Positions 17,001-26,490 of a stretch of DNA of 64,000 nt are shown piece after piece. The stretch lies in contig NZ_AP028654.1 in the NCBI RefSeq assembly GCF_033097505.1, forward strand, positions 78,001 to 142,000, given 5' to 3'. A program made the translations under genes and the position numbers. This DNA is from Helicovermis profundi (GTDB lineage Bacteria; Bacillota; Clostridia; Peptostreptococcales; Acidaminobacteraceae). Below the pieces are notes generated by a model. That model did not search any database, had not been told where the DNA came from, and was given only the letters and a program-made list of their open reading frames with translations. Position 1 is the first letter of the stretch, and every line of letters begins with the position of its first letter.

Positions 17001-20000
17001 GAAGTATTCTCGATTAATATGGATAATAAAACGGTAAGAATTTCTTATGATGATGATGGTAAAAAAAATATAGATTCAGCTGATTACAATGATAGCATTA
17101 TTTTAACAGATGGAAGTTCATTTTATACTTTAACCAAGGATTTAAAAGGAGATATTAAACTTTCAAATGGTAAAGATATTATTTATACGATTATGTATGA
17201 TAATGTGAATAATAAATTTGTAGCTTACACAGAAGGAACACTTCTTGATGTAACGCTAACAGATAGCGTATTCACTGTTGGACTTTTAAATTTAACTTAT
17301 ATTACTCCCTACGTTTTTGATTCCATAACAAAAGAAATTACAGGAAACCGAAAAAAAGTTATAACAAAAGATCAAATTATGTTTTATGTACCAAAACTTT
17401 TTACAGGAAAAGGCTATAAAGATTTGGTTGTTATGAATCCTGATACAAAGACTGCAAAAAAGCTTAGTGAAGATGGTTTTTACTATGTTTCACAGTCAAG
17501 TTCACATCCTGCTATTACTGATATTTATCCAGATAGAGGATCTATTGATGGTGGATATAATATAAAAATATCTGGAAATGATTTTGAAGATAATGCCAAA
17601 GTATATATTGATTCGCAGTTAGTTCCAAAAGAAGATACTTTTGTTTCAATTGATGGTAGCTATATTGTTGTAAAAGTACCGAAAACTTTAAAAGATTTAA
17701 AAAAAGACTATGATGTAGATAGATTTACTGTTCCAATTTTAGTTATAAATGATGATGGTGGAAATGCATATAAAAAAGATGGATTTACTTATATTATTCC
17801 AGTTAGTTCACCGAGAATTGACTCTGTTGTATCAACTGCTGGCTCTTCAAATGGTGGAGAAATAGTAGAAATAAGCGGATATGAGTTTAGATATTATGAA
17901 CCATATACTGATTCTGTAGGTGGTAATGGATATGACATTGGTGATAAATTTGAAGACTTGTATAAAAATGGAGTTTTCGATGATTTAATGTCTTCTTCAG
18001 TGGATCCAAATGCTGTAAGTAAAGTAATTGATCCAAGTGTTAAAATATTTGGATACTATTATGATTCTCCTATTTTACCTAAAGTTTTTTTTGGTGAAAA
18101 TGAAGCTAAAGTTGTAGAATATTCAAAAGGATATTTAAAAGTTATATCACCTCCTCATAAGGAAGGCGATGTAGATTTATATGTTGTAAATAATGATTTA
18201 GGTATTACTAATAAAATTAAATATAAATATACGGCGTCAAAACCGCAAATTGTATCAATAGTTCCTAATAAGGGTAAAAAAAGTGGTCAGGAAAAGAAAG
18301 AAATTTATGGTGGATCTTTATATAAAGCTGTTATTAATGGTTACTATAACGATAATGATACTGCTATAGTAGCAATTCCTGATGTTGAAACAATAAGTAG
18401 ATTTGGAAAAATAGGTAATGATGATTATGAAGTAAGTGATATTAATTATGGACAAATAAATAATCAAATTGCATCAGTTTCTTTGAGCGGTGGACTTAAA
18501 GCTGAGTATAGAGGAGAAACTAATCAGCTTATACTGACAGTGGAAGAAAACAGTAAAATTTATAGAAGAACATTTAATAATTATAATGACACTGAAGTTT
18601 ATTTGCCACTTGAGATGCTAAAGTCAGGGAGTGAGTATTATGTTCCAAATGGCTTTAGAGATGCTGATGGTAGCTCTTATAAAAATTATGTATATGAATA
18701 TGTAAAAATTAAGATTGACGGAAGACGAATGATTGTACAAAGAGGATATTCTCCGAAATCTGAATATGATAACACAGGTCATGTTACTGTTACAACTCCA
18801 TCATATTATACTATTGGTTCTGTAAAACTTACCTATACAAACCCAGATGGCGGAAATGTAGATGGAACTTTTACTTATACAAATCCAGATAGTGAACCTA
18901 AAATATTTAAGGTTAAGCCTGAAAAACTGTCGCCTGATAAAAAATACTATATGATTGAGGGATCAATTCAGGGGGGGATTGAAATTGAAATTCAAGGTTT
19001 TGATTTCAGAAAAGATGTAAAAGCATATATTGGAAATAAAGAGGCGAATATAGTAGAAGTCACTACAAAAGTTATTGATGGGGTCACTTATGATGTAATT
19101 ATAGCTAAAGTACCTACAGCAAGCACTATTGACGAGGATCAAAAATTTCCAATAGTTATAGAAAACACTGATTCAGGTCTTGCTAATTCATCTACTTTAG
19201 GAAATTTAATTGGACCTAATTATGAAGATAAAACAATTCCGTTTTATTTTGTATATAGAAAACCACTTTCTATCCCTAAAATTGTTACAGTATACCCTGA
19301 AGAAACAAGTGTGGCTGGAGGAAACCAAATAACTATTACAGGTTCAGATTTTAGAAGTGGGGCTATAGTGATTATTGGTTCGAAAGGTGGAGTTCCGGTA
19401 TCTGATTTATCAATAGAAGAAAGAGGCAGTATTATCAAATTTAAACTTCCAACAGGCCTTACATTAGGTGAAAAAACAATTCAAGTTTTAAATACCGATT
19501 TTGGTATAGCTTCAAAAGAAAAGGGACTTAAAATTATATCAAATCCAACGGTAGAAAATCAATTTTTAACTGAGGATGGAAGTGAAATAATTAATAGAAT
19601 ATCCATAGAAGGTGGAGAGAAGATTAGGATTCAAGGTAGTGAATTTTATGAAAATCCAAAGGTTATTTTTGGTGGCACAAGGTCAATAAAAACAGATGAT
19701 CTTTCAACGGGTGAATCAGGTTTATATGTAGATGATAAAAATTATATAATTGAAAATGGAACGCTTGCAACAAATGTTGAATATATAGATAAAAAAACAT
19801 TATTAGTTACAACTCCTGAGCATATTCTTGAAGGTGATGTTTTTGTTACAGTTATAAATCAAGATAAAGGAATTTCAAATACTAGTGCAGAAATTAAATA
19901 TAGTGAACCTATTCCATCAGATCCTACAGGTCTAAAAGCACGAATAGTTGAAGATAGATATGTAGAGCTTTATGATTATACTGCGGCAAATAGTGAATAC

Positions 20001-20897
20001 TATGAAATTTACTATTATTTAGGTAATAAAAATAATTCAGCTTTAGCTTATAATGGATATAGAGATTTTAAACTAATTGATGTAACTGAAAGAAACACTT
20101 TTAAAATTACTAGTATTCCTGGATATGAAAAAAGACGTAAGTATGATAAACTCTGGTTTGTTATAAAGGCTGTAAATAAATATGGACCTTCAAATTGGTC
20201 GAATACAGCATATATAAGTTATATTACTTTAGATGATATAGAAAGTATCAGTCCCAAAGATGAAGATGGAGATATAGGTGTACCACTAGATAAAGATTAT
20301 AAAAAAATCGTAAATAATAAAAGTGTTGAGGTAGACTTGAATCCTAAGAAAAGGGATGATATATTTATTAGTTTAACAGAGTATCCTATTGATAAATATC
20401 CTACGCGAGATATTTTAGTACCTTATGAAAGAGTAGTAAGCGACAATTCACTTATAACAGTAGATTATGGTGATTCTAAAATGCAATTTATGCCGATAAA
20501 TTTAAATACTACTGAATTCAGACAAATTGTTTCTGATACAAGTGGATATGGTAAGATTACAAATTCTTTAATAGCCTCATATTATAGTCAAATGGCAAAA
20601 GGTACAATACCACGTGGATATAAAATTGCTTCAAAAGTATATCAATTGAATTTTGCAGCTTTAAATGATGGGGATGTAAAACTATTAAATAGTGTAAATG
20701 GAAGTGTATTTCTTGAACTAACATATACAGATTTAGCTGTTATGCCATCAGAAAAAAGTAAATTAGCTCTATTTAATTTTGATTCAAATAATGATAATTG
20801 GACTAAAGTAAATTCGAATATAGATGAAATTAATAACAAAGTTACTGCAAAGATTGATAAACCCGGTATGTATATATTACTAATAAGTAGAAGATAA
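14076..20897 (+). CDS. Giant secreted IPT/TIG-repeat surface protein
   Basis: A 2273-residue protein with an N-terminal signal peptide (basic start, then LLVFLLSILLVFSNVDLSFALD). Most of the chain is about ten to twelve IPT/TIG immunoglobulin-like domains of the form P-x-I-x-S-I-x-P-x-x-G-x-x-x-G-G-x-x-I-x-I-x-G-x-x-F. Examples lie near residues 362, 532, 710, 802, 1145, 1246, 1390, 1608, 1734 and 1824. A fibronectin-III-like segment follows near 1947-2060, then a C-terminal beta domain ending KIDKPGMYILLISRR. I see no SLH repeat, LPxTG or C-terminal membrane helix. Only 11 bp separate it from the SLH gene downstream, so they are co-transcribed. GGGG precedes the ATG. Probably an adhesin or S-layer-associated protein; the ligand is unknown. 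Confidence 0.9.
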   Translation: MNILKLNKWDAFFKKLLVFLLSILLVFSNVDLSFALDAGDGVVVDKIKFVREHLGFNTSSAYIEITGTNLQGVVVRFEKAGIGGGLQLMGTKVDDEAGFLKYTFTTDEAQYFTGVLRIGNKDIDINLSSFPTLDSVNKKNINVDNNDDLVLSGTNLDKIKVNAGSLSPLVKANFGRVQSTEFFYDSSTGDSANKITLETPSPPESKGYQNIQFSRDETIVDAVNGNYDTSVKYLYASSFRFVENVGLTGLDMFPNTGAKGDEVYFDADDFNDTKDYSVYFLKALDGSDDYKDTNKASFVSVQKNTVGKDRLIVKVPESIFFELRNYYVVITNTLNGEIIAEQVVKDKDGNDASFTVIGSGYKPSVETVFPTEGPDTGGNVQISGRNILTPNVPDLVKPTNSFSDSYSSGDGNITLDVVYGHGVGAGNRYEYNGKEVLVSRNINVQIGKKVTFVKDTLGNFVVFKGIPDNVQVKTDVIDDALEDPLKDIIVDIKTTLVEATDGVKDPLGKTYVFRQIVNKEDGFKFVPSTITPQIDSVSPEMIQIKTADTSLQNQTQLVIKGSNFLVSRFVNESGDVITKYPSVLIKKNGDNTLFDRYQLGVFPNEKSGSVTGIIKWKADDTSTQENILMNGLNPENVDIKIVDDNNKIVDGTTGNDVGTKIIILLPKSSVMSDTGIKNVQVTNPRRGSDDNGASSILTDSLTFVKTSDIPVIESIIPNIVTVDGGDQIVITGSNFQDGVRVFLDGEEMTGVTRDIDSEGTKVLLKFDAPSGRLGSTQIIVQNLSGGMDTKSFTYVKSFNKDPELYSFAPTLGTEGTLVLLNGDNYLKPDPTAVSTLGYEGLRLIGSRVLLDGKDISTYNYDGSGNIDFKAYTSPLADKAITESAGKAVYSKFYKNASVIGPDSKIFHLDNDKFNNPRITNYKDVYYSIKYENGTYKAYDKDDVYIANVTITDSLGTNTNYQIDGITLLTVNKAIPEVFSINMDNKTVRISYDDDGKKNIDSADYNDSIILTDGSSFYTLTKDLKGDIKLSNGKDIIYTIMYDNVNNKFVAYTEGTLLDVTLTDSVFTVGLLNLTYITPYVFDSITKEITGNRKKVITKDQIMFYVPKLFTGKGYKDLVVMNPDTKTAKKLSEDGFYYVSQSSSHPAITDIYPDRGSIDGGYNIKISGNDFEDNAKVYIDSQLVPKEDTFVSIDGSYIVVKVPKTLKDLKKDYDVDRFTVPILVINDDGGNAYKKDGFTYIIPVSSPRIDSVVSTAGSSNGGEIVEISGYEFRYYEPYTDSVGGNGYDIGDKFEDLYKNGVFDDLMSSSVDPNAVSKVIDPSVKIFGYYYDSPILPKVFFGENEAKVVEYSKGYLKVISPPHKEGDVDLYVVNNDLGITNKIKYKYTASKPQIVSIVPNKGKKSGQEKKEIYGGSLYKAVINGYYNDNDTAIVAIPDVETISRFGKIGNDDYEVSDINYGQINNQIASVSLSGGLKAEYRGETNQLILTVEENSKIYRRTFNNYNDTEVYLPLEMLKSGSEYYVPNGFRDADGSSYKNYVYEYVKIKIDGRRMIVQRGYSPKSEYDNTGHVTVTTPSYYTIGSVKLTYTNPDGGNVDGTFTYTNPDSEPKIFKVKPEKLSPDKKYYMIEGSIQGGIEIEIQGFDFRKDVKAYIGNKEANIVEVTTKVIDGVTYDVIIAKVPTASTIDEDQKFPIVIENTDSGLANSSTLGNLIGPNYEDKTIPFYFVYRKPLSIPKIVTVYPEETSVAGGNQITITGSDFRSGAIVIIGSKGGVPVSDLSIEERGSIIKFKLPTGLTLGEKTIQVLNTDFGIASKEKGLKIISNPTVENQFLTEDGSEIINRISIEGGEKIRIQGSEFYENPKVIFGGTRSIKTDDLSTGESGLYVDDKNYIIENGTLATNVEYIDKKTLLVTTPEHILEGDVFVTVINQDKGISNTSAEIKYSEPIPSDPTGLKARIVEDRYVELYDYTAANSEYYEIYYYLGNKNNSALAYNGYRDFKLIDVTERNTFKITSIPGYEKRRKYDKLWFVIKAVNKYGPSNWSNTAYISYITLDDIESISPKDEDGDIGVPLDKDYKKIVNNKSVEVDLNPKKRDDIFISLTEYPIDKYPTRDILVPYERVVSDNSLITVDYGDSKMQFMPINLNTTEFRQIVSDTSGYGKITNSLIASYYSQMAKGTIPRGYKIASKVYQLNFAALNDGDVKLLNSVNGSVFLELTYTDLAVMPSEKSKLALFNFDSNNDNWTKVNSNIDEINNKVTAKIDKPGMYILLISRR

Positions 20898-20908
20898 GGA
20901 GGGATAAT

Positions 20909-23905
20909 ATGAAGTTTAATAGATTTATTATGATAGTTTTAATATTAATGCTTATTTTTAGTAATTTATCTTTTGCTACAGAAGATTTACTTGTTAAAAC
21001 TAATGAATTAACCCCTTTTGATGCTTCTGCTTCAAAAACAGATGTAAAAAGTTATGGTAAAGGTATAGAGATTCTAAAGAATTCATATTTTAATGATATT
21101 GATTCTAATGTATATGAAAAAGATATTACAAAATTAGCTTCACTTGATGTAATAAAAAAGTTTGGAGATAATAATTATTATCCATCTACAGATGTTACAG
21201 GGTATGAAGCTTTGGGTGCCTTAGTTAGATTGAGTGGAAGAGGATCTGCTGTTGAAACAAGAGCACTTCCACAAACTACTGGTATGAATATGGATGGTAT
21301 AAGAAGAATTTTTAATCAAGAATATCTTAATGAGGCTCAAACACTTGGGATAGTTTTAGCAAATGAAACAAGGGATAATAATGTACCTGTTACTAGGGAA
21401 AATTTTGCTCTTTGGCTAGGACGTGCTATTGGTATAACTCCTGCAACCGATGGATTAACAAATGTATACGCATTTAGCGATTTTGAGCAAATATCTCCTA
21501 GTAATAGAAGTATGTTAGAATCTATTGTTAGAAATAATATAATGATCGGAAATGGAGATGGAAGTTTTAATCCTAAAGGAAATTTAAATCGAGGTATGCT
21601 TGCTTATGTTATTGATAATGCACTTCCATTTGCAAGTAATCTTTTATCTTCTGAGTCGAAATTTGCAGTAGTTTTAGATATACAAAATTACGATAAAATG
21701 AATAATAATAACAATGTGAAAAACCGAGAAATAACTGTAAGAAATATTGATGGAACATTTTCAAATATAAAAACAAGTTATAATCCTAAAACAAGACAAA
21801 AATCAGATTTTGTATCATATAAAAATGGTATTGTTTCAGATTCAAGTAATATTGCGGTTGGAGATTTAATTGAATACACTTTATTGAATAAAGAAGTACA
21901 TTTTATAGAAGTTATAAAAGATGAGAGTTTGATTAGTAAAATCAATAAAGATTTAACAATGGATAATACTTTAAAAAAATATTATGGTACTATTTCAAAT
22001 ATTTCATTCGAAAAAGTTCTAGAAGCTAATAAATTTATGAATAAAGAAAGATTTAGAATTAAAAATTTTGATGGACAGATTATGGATTTACTTATCAGTA
22101 CTGATTTACAAACGCATATTAAAAAAGATGCCGTGGTTTATAGAGATGGTAAATTTGGCGGAACAAGTTTACTTAAATCGGGAGACGATATTGAATATCT
22201 AGTTAAAGATAATAAAGTTGTATATATAGCTATAAAAAAAATTGAGTCTAAAAAAATAAGTGGAACTATTAGGCATTTATATCAAGAGCCTACAACTAAA
22301 GAAATAACTCTATCTTTATTGGATTATGATGATAATATTGTTGATTATAGAGTTTCTAAAAATGTACTTACAATGATTAATAATAATTACGGAGAAGTTA
22401 TGGATTTGCAGTACGGTGAAGATGTAGTATTAACATTAACGAATGGTAGTATTTCGAAAATTGTTAGTGATGAATTTATTGAAAATCCTGGTTATATTCC
22501 TAAATATGGTAAAGTTAGATTTGGGACAATATACTATCTTTATCCAGATAGTATATCGGTTGAACTTTCCTCTGGAGAAAAAAACCATTTTGTTATTTCA
22601 AAAAACATTCCAATAGTAAAAAATGGAACAGTCATTTCTTCAAGAGCGTTAAAAGAAGGAGATAAGATTAAGGTTTATTTTGATGATATATATTCAAACA
22701 AAGCTTCTTTAATAGTGGTAGAAGCAGCTGAAAGAATTATAAAACAAGTCTATAAAGGAAGGCTTTCTGACGTAAATGAAATTACAAATACGATTACTAT
22801 AAACCGTACTCAGTATCTTAAAAATAAAGATTGGGTGAATTCGGATAATTATTCTAAAGATTTAAAATTAAAAAAAGATGCAGAAATATACATTAATGGT
22901 AGTAAAATTAATGTAGGTGAATTATCTAAAATTTATAAGGGTTCAGATGTTTATATAGTAGTAGAAAATTCCTTTGGTAAAGAAATAGGGATTAAAATGA
23001 ATATAAAGTCTGGAGGAGAAAGATTTTATTACGATAAAATTAATATTATTGATAAAAATATTGGTGAAATGGAGTTAAATAATCAAATTAATTTTAAGAT
23101 TGACGATGGAACGATAGTTCTAAAAGATAGTAGAATTCTTAAAGCTGAAAAATTAAAAGCAAAATCAGATGCTTTTATTGTAGCGGGATTTAATAGTTAT
23201 AATAATAATTATGCTAATATTGTAAAGATAAATTCAAAAGGTGATGATGCTTTTGAAAACATATATATTGGGAGTATTGAAGAAGTTCATGCAGGGTATT
23301 TTAATATGACCAATAATGCTACTATAAGTGATAATGTATGGGAATCGATTAAAGAAAGCAAATCTCAAAATTTTTATTTTAATAATGATTCATATATTAA
23401 AGATCTTACTAAAAATAAAGAAATAACGTTTTTAGATTTTTTCCATGATAAATATGCTAAAAAAGAGACTGAAGATATAAATTCTTCGGAGGGATTAAAG
23501 TATAAAAGATATTATGGGGTTGTAGTTACTGATGAAAAAGGACAAGTCATAGGATTAAATATAAGACAAAAAGGGCTTATGAAAGATCAAAATATAGATG
23601 ATAAATTAAAATATGAAAGCGATATAAAAGATGAAATTGAAAAAACAGTTGAATCATTTGTATTATCAAGAGGAATAATTGATGAAGTTCAATCAGAAAC
23701 AAATAGAGTGAAACTTACAGATGCGCTAGATTGGATTGATGTAAAAGGTATGTGGGTTCAAAATCCAGTTGATAAATATGTTGAATACGACAGTGCTATT
23801 ATTATTAAAAATGGTAAGGTTGTAAGTTATGAAGATTTAAAACCAACAGACTATGTATATATTATGAGAAGTAAAGAAAAAGGACTTGTAATAGTTGTTG
23901 AATAG
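20909..23905 (+). CDS. SLH-domain surface protein with beta-barrel repeats
   Basis: A 998-residue secreted protein. The signal peptide is MKFNRFIMIVLILMLIFSNLSFA. Three S-layer homology modules lie at about residues 35-250 (ITKLASLDVIKKFGDNNYYPSTDVTGYEALGALVRL; then VPVTRENFALWLGRAIGI; then RNNIMIGNGDGSFNPKGNLNRGMLAYVIDNA). SLH modules bind pyruvylated secondary cell-wall polymer. The remaining 750 residues are repeated small beta domains (segments such as KISGTIRHLY, GKVRFGTIYYLY, VYKGRLSDV), each followed by a GDxI-type turn. A strong AAGGAGGG precedes the ATG. It lies between the 2273-aa giant and a second SLH gene, and I infer that it helps hold the anchorless giant on the wall. Confidence 0.88.
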   Translation: MKFNRFIMIVLILMLIFSNLSFATEDLLVKTNELTPFDASASKTDVKSYGKGIEILKNSYFNDIDSNVYEKDITKLASLDVIKKFGDNNYYPSTDVTGYEALGALVRLSGRGSAVETRALPQTTGMNMDGIRRIFNQEYLNEAQTLGIVLANETRDNNVPVTRENFALWLGRAIGITPATDGLTNVYAFSDFEQISPSNRSMLESIVRNNIMIGNGDGSFNPKGNLNRGMLAYVIDNALPFASNLLSSESKFAVVLDIQNYDKMNNNNNVKNREITVRNIDGTFSNIKTSYNPKTRQKSDFVSYKNGIVSDSSNIAVGDLIEYTLLNKEVHFIEVIKDESLISKINKDLTMDNTLKKYYGTISNISFEKVLEANKFMNKERFRIKNFDGQIMDLLISTDLQTHIKKDAVVYRDGKFGGTSLLKSGDDIEYLVKDNKVVYIAIKKIESKKISGTIRHLYQEPTTKEITLSLLDYDDNIVDYRVSKNVLTMINNNYGEVMDLQYGEDVVLTLTNGSISKIVSDEFIENPGYIPKYGKVRFGTIYYLYPDSISVELSSGEKNHFVISKNIPIVKNGTVISSRALKEGDKIKVYFDDIYSNKASLIVVEAAERIIKQVYKGRLSDVNEITNTITINRTQYLKNKDWVNSDNYSKDLKLKKDAEIYINGSKINVGELSKIYKGSDVYIVVENSFGKEIGIKMNIKSGGERFYYDKINIIDKNIGEMELNNQINFKIDDGTIVLKDSRILKAEKLKAKSDAFIVAGFNSYNNNYANIVKINSKGDDAFENIYIGSIEEVHAGYFNMTNNATISDNVWESIKESKSQNFYFNNDSYIKDLTKNKEITFLDFFHDKYAKKETEDINSSEGLKYKRYYGVVVTDEKGQVIGLNIRQKGLMKDQNIDDKLKYESDIKDEIEKTVESFVLSRGIIDEVQSETNRVKLTDALDWIDVKGMWVQNPVDKYVEYDSAIIIKNGKVVSYEDLKPTDYVYIMRSKEKGLVIVVE

Positions 23906-23945
23906 GAAAGTATATTTTAAAAATAGTGATAAAGGCGTGATTAGT

Positions 23946-25529
23946 ATGGAGAAACATATAAAAAGAATAATTAGTATAAATTTAGTATTTATAGCCTTAA
24001 TAATCATGTCTTTTGCTTCATTTGGAGAAATTGCAGGTTCCTACGGTGGAATTACAGGTGACCCTCAGTTAAAGGTTGGTGTTTTTGAATACGAAGAAGT
24101 TACTTTTATAACGGGTGAGCCAGTTATTCTTAAAGGCACAGTAACTATTCCGCCAGTGGATAAATCACCTTTAAGTTATAATATGAGTTATACTTATTCT
24201 GCACAAAATACTGAAAAAAAAATAGTCCTATCAAGAAAAATAACTTACTTAGTTACAAAAACTATTGATAAAGCTAATAATCAAACAATAACGAAAATTG
24301 ATATGACAAAGTTTGATGAAAATTATAGTGTTGGTTCAGATACATTTTCGCTTGGAAGTTTTTTATTTGATAAATCAAAAATAACAGATAATACGCCTGC
24401 AGTAGATTATTTTTCTGGAAATGTATATTCTAAACGAATTTTTTATAAGAATGGTGATGCTATAAGCAATAAAGGTAAGTTTACTATTGAAACAAATACA
24501 AAATCTTTAGTAGGATATAAACACAAATGGGGAAATCAAGAAACAGAAATATTAAATGAGAAGCTTGAGTATGAATATTTAAATCCTAATTATGATTCAA
24601 CTAATGCATCTTCATCAAAATATTTGAAATGGACAGGAAATGCAACGCTAAAAATGTCTTCAACAAAAAAAGTGGATTTTTTACTTCAAGGTACTGATCC
24701 TCAAAATATAAGTTTTAGAAAAAATTATATTCAAACTGATTCAGAAATAAATTTATTAAGCTATAAATGTAATTTACCTACATTAGTAAGTGGTGGTAGT
24801 TTTAATGATTTAAAAAGAAATTCTTTGGAAAATAGTATTAGAAAAGATATAACTTTAGATACTACAAGTAAAATTGTTCCTAAAATAAAAGATATTGGAG
24901 GGTATTGGGCTGAAAATAATATTTTTCTTTTAGCTTCAATTGGCATATATGATGTAATTCCAAATTATTTTATGGCTGATTTACCTATTTCAAGAATTGA
25001 ATTTGCAAAAGAAATTGTTAGGGCTATAACGGATGATTTAAATTATTTAGATGATGAAGCCAAACTTAAGCAAAAGTTAATTTTACTTAAAAGGCCTACT
25101 GCTGTTAAACCTGATAATTTTGATGATATTGATCTAAATTCTAAAGATTCTTTTTATACATCATATGTTAAAGAAAAAGGAATAATGCATGGAATGGGTA
25201 ATTCAGGAGAGTTTTTTAAACCATATCGTTCTCTTACAAGAGCGCAAGCGATAACGATAATGGTAAATGCACTTGGACTTTCTGATATTGCTCCTAAACC
25301 ACCATATAAGACTAAATTTAAAGATGACGCAGATATTCCACTTTGGTCAAAAGATGCTATATATATTGCTAATGAAATAGGGCTTGTTTCTGGGTATCAA
25401 GATGAAACAATAAGAGCAAATGGTGAAATTACTAAAGGAGAAGCATCTGTTTTAATTAAAAATTTTATTAACCATTTAAAGGATAATATTACTTCTGATT
25501 ACAGAGAGAAGGTTATGAGTAGATATTAA
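23946..25529 (+). CDS. Secreted protein with C-terminal SLH domains
   Basis: A 527-residue protein starting at the ATG at 23946 (MEKHIKRIISINLVFIALIIMSFASFGEIAG signal peptide). An upstream in-frame TTG at 23895 would overlap the previous gene and hide the signal sequence. The N-terminal 300 residues form a beta-rich domain I do not recognise. Three SLH modules follow, near residues 315-365 (GGYWAENNIFLLASIGIY, a diverged first copy), 395-445 (YVKEKGIMHGMGNSGEFFKPYRSLTRAQAITIMVNALGL) and 455-515 (DAIYIANEIGLVSGYQDETI). It is the last gene of the three-gene surface unit starting at 14076. Confidence 0.88.
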   Translation: MEKHIKRIISINLVFIALIIMSFASFGEIAGSYGGITGDPQLKVGVFEYEEVTFITGEPVILKGTVTIPPVDKSPLSYNMSYTYSAQNTEKKIVLSRKITYLVTKTIDKANNQTITKIDMTKFDENYSVGSDTFSLGSFLFDKSKITDNTPAVDYFSGNVYSKRIFYKNGDAISNKGKFTIETNTKSLVGYKHKWGNQETEILNEKLEYEYLNPNYDSTNASSSKYLKWTGNATLKMSSTKKVDFLLQGTDPQNISFRKNYIQTDSEINLLSYKCNLPTLVSGGSFNDLKRNSLENSIRKDITLDTTSKIVPKIKDIGGYWAENNIFLLASIGIYDVIPNYFMADLPISRIEFAKEIVRAITDDLNYLDDEAKLKQKLILLKRPTAVKPDNFDDIDLNSKDSFYTSYVKEKGIMHGMGNSGEFFKPYRSLTRAQAITIMVNALGLSDIAPKPPYKTKFKDDADIPLWSKDAIYIANEIGLVSGYQDETIRANGEITKGEASVLIKNFINHLKDNITSDYREKVMSRY

Positions 25530-25567
25530 AACAGATGTATTAATAGACATTTTAGCCTTAAAATTAC

Positions 25568-25595
25568 TTGCATTATTTTTAGCATATGGTACAAT
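25568..25595 (+). promoter_or_regulatory. Promoter of the cold-shock gene
   Basis: TTGCAT at 25568-25573, a 16-nt spacer, and TACAAT at 25590-25595 with an extended TGG. The predicted start near 25602 leaves a leader of about 150 nt before csp, as is usual for cold-shock mRNAs whose leaders refold with temperature. The leader runs to about 25755 and has no ORF. Confidence 0.65.
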
Positions 25596-25755
25596 TAAAT
25601 TGAACTTTGATTCATTAGTAAAGTATTTGTTAAAGAATTTTCTTGATACTATCTTTGTAGCTTACGCTGCCTGGTAGATGATGTATTTTAGGAATTTTTA
25701 TTAAAAAAAGTATTTACCAAGAATTAAAGAAATAAAAATTTCGGAGGAACATACT

Positions 25756-25953
25756 ATGAATGGTACAGTAAAATGGTTTAATGCAGAAAAAGGATTTGGT
25801 TTTATTACAGCTGAAGACGGAAATGATGTATTCGTACATTTTTCTCAAATCAACAAAGATGGTTTTAAAACACTAGAAGAAGGCGAAAAAGTAGAATTTG
25901 ACGTAGTTGATGGCGCTAAAGGCCCTCAAGCAGAAAACGTAAACTCTTTATAA
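25756..25953 (+). CDS. Cold-shock protein (CspA family)
   Basis: A 65-residue single cold-shock domain protein that binds single-stranded RNA and DNA and melts RNA secondary structure. [17 protein letters not shown] contains RNP1 (KGFGFI) and VFVHFSQI is RNP2. The full length fits CspA/B/C. CGGAGG at 25742-25747 precedes the ATG. It is a single-gene unit with a long leader and its own strong terminator, placed between two surface-protein units with which it has no obvious link. Confidence 0.97.
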   Translation: MNGTVKWFNAEKGFGFITAEDGNDVFVHFSQINKDGFKTLEEGEKVEFDVVDGAKGPQAENVNSL

Positions 25954-25979
25954 TATTCGCGAATAATATAAGCGGTGCG

Positions 25980-26042
25980 ATAAAACAAAAAAAGGCTAAA
26001 TATGAGCTTGCTCATTATTTAGCCTTTTTTTTGTTTTTATCA
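25980..26042 (+). terminator. Strong terminator after csp
   Basis: AAAAAAAGGCTAAATATGAGC pairs with GCTCATTATTTAGCCTTTTTTTT around a 2-nt loop with one bulge; flanking A and T runs make it bidirectional. Just upstream, TATTCGCGAATA (about 25954-25965) is a separate perfect 12-bp palindrome. Confidence 0.93.
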
Positions 26043-26044
26043 TA

Positions 26045-26095
26045 GGGCTAAAAGCCCGTGACCTAAATCACCGAAGGTGATTTAGGTCGCACCGC
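26045..26095. repeat. Hairpin block opening the repeat array
   Basis: GGGCT-AAA-AGCCC at 26045-26057 is followed by a larger palindrome at 26060-26088: arms GACCTAAATCACC and GGTGATTTAGGTC around GAA. TCGCACCGC at 26087-26095 is the inverse complement of GCGGTGCGA at 25972-25980, so the whole csp terminator region can be closed by an outer 9-bp stem. Confidence 0.8.
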
Positions 26096-26225
26096 AGTAA
26101 ATGGGAGTGTGAAATCACCGAAGGTGATTTGGGTCGCACCGCAGTAAATGGGAGTGTGAAATCACCGAAGGTGATTTGGGTCGCACCGCAGTAAATGGGA
26201 GTGTGAAATCACCGAAGGTGAAGGG
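26067..26225 (+). repeat. 47-bp tandem repeat, about 3.4 copies
   Basis: Copies begin at 26067, 26114, 26161 and 26208 (partial). Each contains the small palindrome ATCACC-GAA-GGTGAT and then GGTCGCACCGCAGTAAATG. Copies two and three are identical; the first differs by one base (TTTAGG for TTTGGG). The unit is much richer in G and C than its surroundings. There are no unique spacers, so it is not a CRISPR. The gap 25954-26490 has no gene; it holds the csp terminator, this array, a second terminator and the leader of the next giant gene. Confidence 0.95.
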
Positions 26226-26246
26226 TGATTTACTTTTAGAACTTAA

Positions 26247-26298
26247 TGGGTTTTAATTTGATTATTTTTATCAAATTAAGACTCATTTTTCTTTTCAT
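26247..26298. terminator. Hairpin with T run before the 2756-aa gene
   Basis: AATGGGTTTTAATTTGAT pairs fully (two G-T wobbles) with ATCAAATTAAGACTCATT around a 7-nt loop and is followed by TTTTTCTTTT. It could stop read-through from the repeat array. Confidence 0.7.
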
Positions 26299-26490
26299 TT
26301 TTAAATAAAATTAACCTTAGTATAAATAAATTGATTTTAATTTTATATATTGGGTAATAATGGTTTAACGAAACATAAATAGTATTTTGAAAAAGGAGGT
26401 ATCAATAATATAAAAGATTTATGAAGCTTTAAGGTTAAGAGATTTATTTATTTTGTTAAAAAATAAATTATATGTAAAGGAGGTAATCAG

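Noticed and set aside
26067-26225. Possible CRISPR array
   Set aside because: The units are contiguous 47-bp tandem copies with no unique spacers, and no cas genes are present.
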